Assembly: GCA_964517355.1 (NCBI GenBank)
Contig: CAZFCK010000042.1
Span: forward strand, 1 to 25,489
Direction of reading: 5' to 3'
Length of the DNA stretch: 25,489 nucleotides
Origin: CAZFCK01 sp964517355
GTDB lineage: Bacteria > Desulfobacterota > Desulfovibrionia > Desulfovibrionales > Desulfovibrionaceae
The notes beneath the pieces are model-generated. The model had not been told where the DNA came from, searched no databases, and saw nothing but the letters and a program-made list of their open reading frames with translations. Below are positions 21,079 through 25,489 of this stretch, one piece after another. A program made the translations under genes and the position numbers. The stretch's first letter is position 1; the number at the start of each line of letters is the position of its first letter.

Positions 21079-23544
21079 ATGTCAGATTTTGAACTGGTTA
21101 CCGACGCGACGCAGCCCGGTGGCGTACGACTGCCATTGATGTCCTTGCGAGAGGTCGTCATGTTTCCGCGCTCCATTGTTCCGCTCTTTGTGGGGCGAGA
21201 GGCGTCCATACGCGCCATTGAAAACGCGTTGAGTAATTACGATAAGAAGATATTCCTGGTGGCTCAAAGGCAGCCTGAAGTGGAAAAGCCTGAACCTGGA
21301 GACCTCTTTCAGGTGGGCACGGTGAGTAAGATATTGCAGTTGTTGCGTCTGCCGGACGGAACCATAAAGGTGCTGTTTGAGGGAATACACCGCGCCACAT
21401 GGAATCCCGAGCGGGATGGTGACAACCTGGACAAGGAATTTCCGCTCGTTGATTTGCAACCCATCGCCGAAGTTGAAAATGAGGACGTTGAAGCCATGGC
21501 TTTGGTGCGCACGACGCACGAAGCCCTGAAGGAATATGGCAAGGTGAACAAGAAGCTGGCCCCTGAAACCATCATGGCCATATCTTCTCTTAGCCATCCC
21601 GGAAAATTGGCGGATGCGATCATGCCGCATCTGAAGGTGGATTACCTGCGCAAGCAAAGCGTGTTGGAGCAGCAGGACACCAAGCGCCGTCTCGAAGAGG
21701 CCTATGGTCTTCTGGAGGGTGAAATCGAAATCACCTCCTTGGAAAAAAAGATTAAATCGCGTGTCAAAAACCAGATGGAACGGAATCAGCGCGATTACTA
21801 TCTCAATGAACAAATGAAGGCCATATCCAAGGAAATGGGGCGTGAAGACGATCCGGCGGTGGAAGTCGCCGAACTGGAAGAACGGCTCAACTCCAAGGTG
21901 ATGCCTGACGAGAATCGCGAGAAAGCGTTGCGGGAGATTAAAAAATTGCGGCAAATGCCACCTTCCTCTGCCGAATATACGGTGGTGCGCAATTATGTCG
22001 ATTGGATTTTGGATCTGCCGTGGTACACGCACAAAGAACTGGACATCGATATTGAGAAATCCAAGCGCATTCTGGATGATGACCATTATGGTCTTGAAAA
22101 ACCCAAAGAGCGCATCTTGGAATATCTCGCCGTGCAAAAATTGGTGAAAACCTTGAAGGGCCCGATCTTATGTCTGGTTGGCCCTCCGGGCGTGGGTAAA
22201 ACATCCTTGGCCAAGTCCGTGGCGCGCGCCACAGGGCGTGAGTTCGTGAGGCTATCATTGGGCGGCGTGCGCGACGAGGCGGAAATCAGAGGGCATAGAC
22301 GCACGTATGTAGGCGCTTTGCCTGGTAAGATTATCCAATCGTTACGCAGAGTGGATTATAACAATCCTCTGTTCTGCCTTGATGAGATCGACAAGATGAG
22401 CATGGATTTTCGGGGCGATCCTTCGGCGGCTTTGCTTGAAGTGCTGGATCCCGAGCAAAATTATACTTTTAATGATCATTATTTGGACATGGACTACGAC
22501 CTGTCCAAGATCTTTTTCATCACCACGGCCAATACGCTGCATTCCATTCCTCTGCCGTTGCAGGACAGGATGGAAGTAATCAAGCTCCCAGGCTACCTGG
22601 AAGTTGAAAAGCGTAAAATTGCCAAGCATTTTCTGCTTCCCAAGCAAATAGAGCAGCACGGGTTGAAACCGGAGAATCTTAATATCTCCGAAAACGCAAT
22701 GCTCGAGGTTATCCGGCGCTACACAAGGGAAGCCGGCGTAAGAAACCTTGAACGCGAGTTGGCCTCCATCTGCCGGAAGACAGCCCGGAATTTGGTGGAG
22801 GAAAACGATTTTGAAAAGACCGTTCAGGTGACAGTGCAAAATTTGCACAATTATCTCGGTGTGCACAAACATCGTTATGGCGAAAAAGAAGAAAACGCCC
22901 TCGTCGGTGTGACCACTGGCTTGGCGTGGACAGAGCTTGGGGGCGATTTACTGACCGTGGAAGCGGCCCTTATGCCGGGGACCGGCAAGGTGGAGATTAC
23001 CGGCAAACTCGGCGAAGTGATGCAGGAATCCGCTCGCGCCGCCTTATCCTATGTGCGCTCGCGTTCCTATATGTTCGGACTTAAGCCGCACTTTTATAAA
23101 AAGGTGGACATCCACGTTCATGTACCGGAAGGCGCCATTCCCAAGGACGGTCCTTCGGCGGGAATCACGCTCGTCACGAGTATAGTTTCCGCTATTTTGG
23201 GATTGCCGGTGCGAAACGATCTGGCCATGACCGGCGAAGTAACACTGAGGGGGCGCGTGCTGCCCATCGGCGGCCTGCGCGAAAAGCTTCTCGCCGCCCA
23301 TCGCGGGCTTATCGAGCGGGTGCTTATCCCCAAGGATAACGCCAAGGATCTCAAGGAAGTTCCGGAGGAAATCCTCAAGGGACTGGAGATCATCGAAGTT
23401 GAAAACGTTGACGATGTGCTGCGGCATGCCTTTGCGGAGGTGGATCAGGAAAAGATATTTTGCAATAAGGATGAAGAATGTACTTCCTTGTTGCAATCTC
23501 TTTTAAAACAAGAACACCAGCCGCAAAACCATACGCAGCAGTAA
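21079..23544 (+). CDS. lon: ATP-dependent protease Lon
   Basis: From ATG 21079 (MSDFELVTDATQPGG) the product is 821 aa. The LAN substrate-binding domain lies in about residues 15-210, the AAA+ module has Walker A GPPGVGKT (368-375) and Walker B LFCLDEIDK (431-439), and the protease domain carries the Ser-Lys dyad S693 (DGPSAG) and K736 (GGLREK), 43 residues apart as in E. coli (S679, K722). AGGAG at 21068-21072 supports the start; an in-frame TTG at 21058 adds seven residues but lacks a site. A hydrophilic tail of about 35 residues, ending QPQNHTQQ, follows the conserved domain. It degrades misfolded and regulatory proteins. Confidence 0.97.
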   Translation: MSDFELVTDATQPGGVRLPLMSLREVVMFPRSIVPLFVGREASIRAIENALSNYDKKIFLVAQRQPEVEKPEPGDLFQVGTVSKILQLLRLPDGTIKVLFEGIHRATWNPERDGDNLDKEFPLVDLQPIAEVENEDVEAMALVRTTHEALKEYGKVNKKLAPETIMAISSLSHPGKLADAIMPHLKVDYLRKQSVLEQQDTKRRLEEAYGLLEGEIEITSLEKKIKSRVKNQMERNQRDYYLNEQMKAISKEMGREDDPAVEVAELEERLNSKVMPDENREKALREIKKLRQMPPSSAEYTVVRNYVDWILDLPWYTHKELDIDIEKSKRILDDDHYGLEKPKERILEYLAVQKLVKTLKGPILCLVGPPGVGKTSLAKSVARATGREFVRLSLGGVRDEAEIRGHRRTYVGALPGKIIQSLRRVDYNNPLFCLDEIDKMSMDFRGDPSAALLEVLDPEQNYTFNDHYLDMDYDLSKIFFITTANTLHSIPLPLQDRMEVIKLPGYLEVEKRKIAKHFLLPKQIEQHGLKPENLNISENAMLEVIRRYTREAGVRNLERELASICRKTARNLVEENDFEKTVQVTVQNLHNYLGVHKHRYGEKEENALVGVTTGLAWTELGGDLLTVEAALMPGTGKVEITGKLGEVMQESARAALSYVRSRSYMFGLKPHFYKKVDIHVHVPEGAIPKDGPSAGITLVTSIVSAILGLPVRNDLAMTGEVTLRGRVLPIGGLREKLLAAHRGLIERVLIPKDNAKDLKEVPEEILKGLEIIEVENVDDVLRHAFAEVDQEKIFCNKDEECTSLLQSLLKQEHQPQNHTQQ

Positions 23545-23567
23545 GCCGTTTTTTACTGCAAGTAACA

Positions 23568-23607
23568 GCAACGCCGGGTTTCCCTCAGGAGACCCGGCGT
23601 TGCTTTT
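23568..23607 (+). terminator. Intrinsic terminator after lon
   Basis: GCAACGCCGGGT (23568-23579) pairs perfectly with ACCCGGCGTTGC (23592-23603), a 12-bp GC-rich stem with a 12-nt loop, followed by TTTT. It begins 23 nt after the lon stop and marks the end of the protease cluster. Confidence 0.88.
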
Positions 23608-23700
23608 GGAACAAGCAATAGTCGTATGATGACGTATTTGGACTCGTCCTCCCACGCCCGGGGGGAAACGCCCCCCTGGGCCCGCATTGACATGTGCCTA

Positions 23701-23804
23701 GCGCATTTTCGCCTTGAAACAAGGCTCTCCCCTGAAACAATTTTCAATTGTTCCAGGGAAATGCATAAGAGCATCTAGCGCTTTTCAAGCGTGAGATGCT
23801 CTAG
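23701..23804 (-). repeat. Two-hairpin dispersed repeat, copy 1 (inverted)
   Basis: The reverse complement of this 104-bp stretch aligns with 25171-25274 along its whole length; by eye about four in five positions match, including 21 identical bases (23721-23741 against 25230-25250). It contains two hairpins: AGAGCATCT (23768-23776) with AGATGCTCT (23794-23802), and CCTGAAACAATT with AATTGTTCCAGG around 23731-23757. There is no coding capacity. It resembles a small non-autonomous repeat, with no transposase seen. Confidence 0.7.
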
Positions 23805-24163
23805 GACAATAACTTGTACAAAAAATAAGTTTCTGAGATTCTTAAGATCCTTTTTCAAAATGTTCTTAAGCCGCCGGGGGCATACATATTTCAAAGTCAA
23901 TATGTTTTAACAAACCTTCTCCACCTATCATGCAAAATATCCATTGCTTGGCGGGAAGCCGTTATATACAACTGATAAGGTATAAAATAGCCTGGTTACG
24001 TGAAGTTCATTGACAATATGGTCCGTCAACAGCTATGAGCGAAACAATGCCAATGATATCTCGCTGAGAGCGCAACAACTGGCTTATACCGGTTCCTGTT
24101 CATAATGTCAGCGTAAAGCGCAGCCCTTTCTACATTGCAGAAGGAATTACCCTGCTTGGGATA
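23805..24163. other. AT-rich non-coding stretch; no gene recognised
   Basis: This part of the lon-to-binding-protein gap has no reading frame I can support. It includes two TTCTTAAG copies near 23838 and 23864, and a segment at about 24060-24116 with CTGAGA and ATAATGTCAGCGTA, resembling pieces of a thiamine pyrophosphate riboswitch but missing conserved parts. ATAATGTCA recurs at 24161-24169. It reads like decayed or non-genic DNA. Confidence 0.5.
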
Positions 24164-24192
24164 ATGTCAAAACAATACAGTATCTATATAAT
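24164..24192 (+). promoter_or_regulatory. Candidate promoter for the solute-binding protein gene
   Basis: ATGTCA (24164-24169) and a perfect TATAAT (24187-24192) are 17 nt apart; a second TATAAT lies at 24197-24202. The predicted leader of about 140 nt contains two short hairpins, TCGCGC-AA-GCGCGA (24235-24248) and CTGTA-TTTAG-TACAG (24261-24275). The AT-rich background weakens the call. Confidence 0.4.
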
Positions 24193-24339
24193 ATGATATA
24201 ATAAAAACGTCTTGAAAAGGGGGAAAGGGCTCTGTCGCGCAAGCGCGATGAGGCCTTGCGCTGTATTTAGTACAGGTAACGATATTGTGTTATTGCTTTG
24301 AACAACAGGTCGGACAGCATTTTAGCGAGGAGGCTCCGC

Positions 24340-25143
24340 ATGCGCAGGGTTCTGGTTGTTTTGGCGGTTGTTTTGTGTGCTGTTTGCTTTGCGTCCTTTG
24401 TCATTGCCGGTTCGGTCGATGACGCTCCCACTTCCGATACGGCCATTGTCATGGCTTTTAGTGATTTTCCCCCGTACAAAATGCGTATCGGAGGCGAGGA
24501 TTGCGGGATTGATGTCGAGCTTGTACGCCAGATCGCCGCTGAAATGGAATTGGATTTCGTCATCAAGGATTGTGATTTCGCGCAATGCCTGGACCTGATG
24601 CAAAGCGGAGAAGCCAATGTGATGACGAGCCTGTTGCGCAGGCCGGAACGTGAAGCCTATATCAAGTATGTCCAACCGCGCTATTACAATCGTACCGCAA
24701 AGGGGTTTTACCTCCTTTCCGGGCAGCAGCAACGTATTCGTCAATACGGCGATCTGGAAGGTTTGCGCATCGGCATCAAGTCCGGAGCGCGCTACGTGCC
24801 CATGTTCGACGAAGATCATACCTTGAACAAAGTCGAGGCGCTCACCATGGCCCAATTGCTGCGCATGCTGGAGCGGGGCGAATTGGATACCGTATTGGCG
24901 ACCGAAACAGAAGCCAATTTCTGGATCAGGGCTCTAGGACTCCGGGGAAAGGTGGTGCCCGCTTCGTTTTTCTTTGATCAGCTGGACCCCGTCTACATGG
25001 GCATCGCTCTGAAATCACCGCTGGCGAAACGGGCAAAGGAGTTTGGGCGCGTTTTGAAAAAACTCGTTGATCAGGGAGAATTCGAGAGATTGCGCCGGGA
25101 ATACATGTCCAAGGCCGAAGAGTTGGCTGGCCAATTGGAATGA
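24340..25143 (+). CDS. Periplasmic substrate-binding protein, family 3 (SBP_bac_3)
   Basis: From ATG 24340 the product is 267 aa. Residues 1-23 form a Sec signal peptide (MRRVLVVLAVVLCAV, cleaved probably after IAG), so the protein is periplasmic. The mature part has the family 3 pattern: FSDFPPYKM near the N-terminus, GIDVELVRQIAAEM, EREAYIKYVQPRY and GLRIGIKSG. Such proteins bind amino acids or similar small polar ligands for ABC importers, or act as sensors. GAGGAGG at 24327-24333 fixes the start, against a TTG at 24298. No permease or ATPase gene is adjacent, so it is an orphan and the ligand is unknown. Confidence 0.88.
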   Translation: MRRVLVVLAVVLCAVCFASFVIAGSVDDAPTSDTAIVMAFSDFPPYKMRIGGEDCGIDVELVRQIAAEMELDFVIKDCDFAQCLDLMQSGEANVMTSLLRRPEREAYIKYVQPRYYNRTAKGFYLLSGQQQRIRQYGDLEGLRIGIKSGARYVPMFDEDHTLNKVEALTMAQLLRMLERGELDTVLATETEANFWIRALGLRGKVVPASFFFDQLDPVYMGIALKSPLAKRAKEFGRVLKKLVDQGEFERLRREYMSKAEELAGQLE

Positions 25144-25170
25144 TGTCACTTCCCATTGTGGGAGCATAGT

Positions 25171-25274
25171 AGGGCATCTTTACTTTGAAAAAGATAGATA
25201 CTCTTATGCATTTACCTGAAACAATGAACATTGTTTCAGGGGAGAGCCTTTTCCAAAGACGAAAATGCGTTAGC
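25171..25274 (+). repeat. Two-hairpin dispersed repeat, copy 2
   Basis: This copy matches the reverse complement of 23701-23804. Its second hairpin is a perfect 12-bp palindrome, CCTGAAACAATG-AA-CATTGTTTCAGG (25215-25240), whereas copy 1 has one mismatch; its first hairpin has decayed. It lies 27 nt after the binding-protein stop and could act as a 3-prime end structure for that transcript. Confidence 0.7.
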
Positions 25275-25320
25275 CTTGAAAAGTTTTGACGCTCCCATGC
25301 GTTTTGTTTCAGATGTCAGA

Positions 25321-25334
25321 CTTGTTTCAAGGCG
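25321..25334 (+). repeat. Fragment of the two-hairpin repeat
   Basis: CTTGTTTCAAGGCG is identical to the complement of 23710-23723 in copy 1. In copy 2 the corresponding bases have diverged, so this may be a fragment of a third copy. It is short and could be coincidence. Confidence 0.35.
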
Positions 25335-25461
25335 GACACGGTATTATACTATTTCCCATTTCTAAATTAGGGCCTGTTTCTATAATAAAAATGATTATGG
25401 AAGGCCGTTCTAAAACATCATAAGAAATCAAAATGATATATTTAACCTCATCAAAATTAGA

Positions 25462-25489
25462 AAGTTTGGGAAGGGGAGAGCGCGAGAGG
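25462..25489 (+). repeat. Dispersed hairpin-repeat family, copy cut by the window end
   Basis: These 28 bases match 15648-15675 with a single difference. The hairpin arms that would follow lie beyond the window. The 85 bases before it (25375-25461) are AT-rich with no visible gene. Confidence 0.7.

Overview
The window looks like chromosomal DNA from a sulfate-reducing bacterium of the Desulfovibrionaceae (Desulfovibrio and relatives). This is inferred from moderately GC-rich coding DNA, the order of a full S10-spc-alpha ribosomal cluster followed by tig-clpP-clpX-lon (an order I recall from Desulfovibrio), and a selD gene with an in-frame UGA (selenocysteine) codon. No 16S rRNA is present, so the genus is not fixed.

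Layout. Positions 1-54 hold the last codons of tuf. Positions 61-14379 hold one tightly packed + strand block: rpsJ-rplC-rplD-rplW-rplB-rpsS-rplV-rpsC-rplP-rpmC-rpsQ, then rplN-rplX-rplE-rpsN-rpsH-rplF-rplR-rpsE-rpmD-rplO-secY-map-rpmJ, then rpsM-rpsK-rpsD-rpoA-rplQ, closed by a strong intrinsic terminator at 14386-14413. It contains the protein translocation channel SecY, methionine aminopeptidase and the RNA polymerase alpha subunit. adk and infA, often found near secY/map, are absent. S14, L24, L36 and S4 are all in their cysteine-containing (zinc-type) forms. L17 carries an unusual acidic, alanine-rich C-terminal tail.

Positions 14400-17140 form a selenium-related section. A LysR-type regulator (+) converges on selD (-). 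The selD reading frame crosses a UGA at codon 15, in the catalytic U-x-x-K motif, and the UGA is followed by a bacterial SECIS-like hairpin. An ORF caller that stops at UGA would lose the first 52 residues, including the active site. The space between the two genes holds two inverted copies of a dispersed hairpin repeat. After selD, on the + strand, comes tRNA-Leu(UAG), with a terminator-like hairpin directly in front of it.

Positions 17244-23607 hold the protein folding and turnover genes: trigger factor, ClpP, ClpX and Lon, with apparently separate promoters for clpP and lon and a strong terminator after lon. These act on proteins leaving the ribosome (trigger factor) or needing degradation (ClpXP, Lon).

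Positions 23608-25489 look accessory: AT-rich non-coding DNA, one orphan periplasmic solute-binding protein gene, and two roughly 104-bp copies of a two-hairpin repeat in opposite orientation on either side of that gene. The window ends inside another copy of the repeat family seen between lysR and selD.

I found no CRISPR array, transposase, prophage gene or defence system. The most notable biology is the selenocysteine-containing SelD with its neighbouring regulator, and the two families of intergenic repeats.
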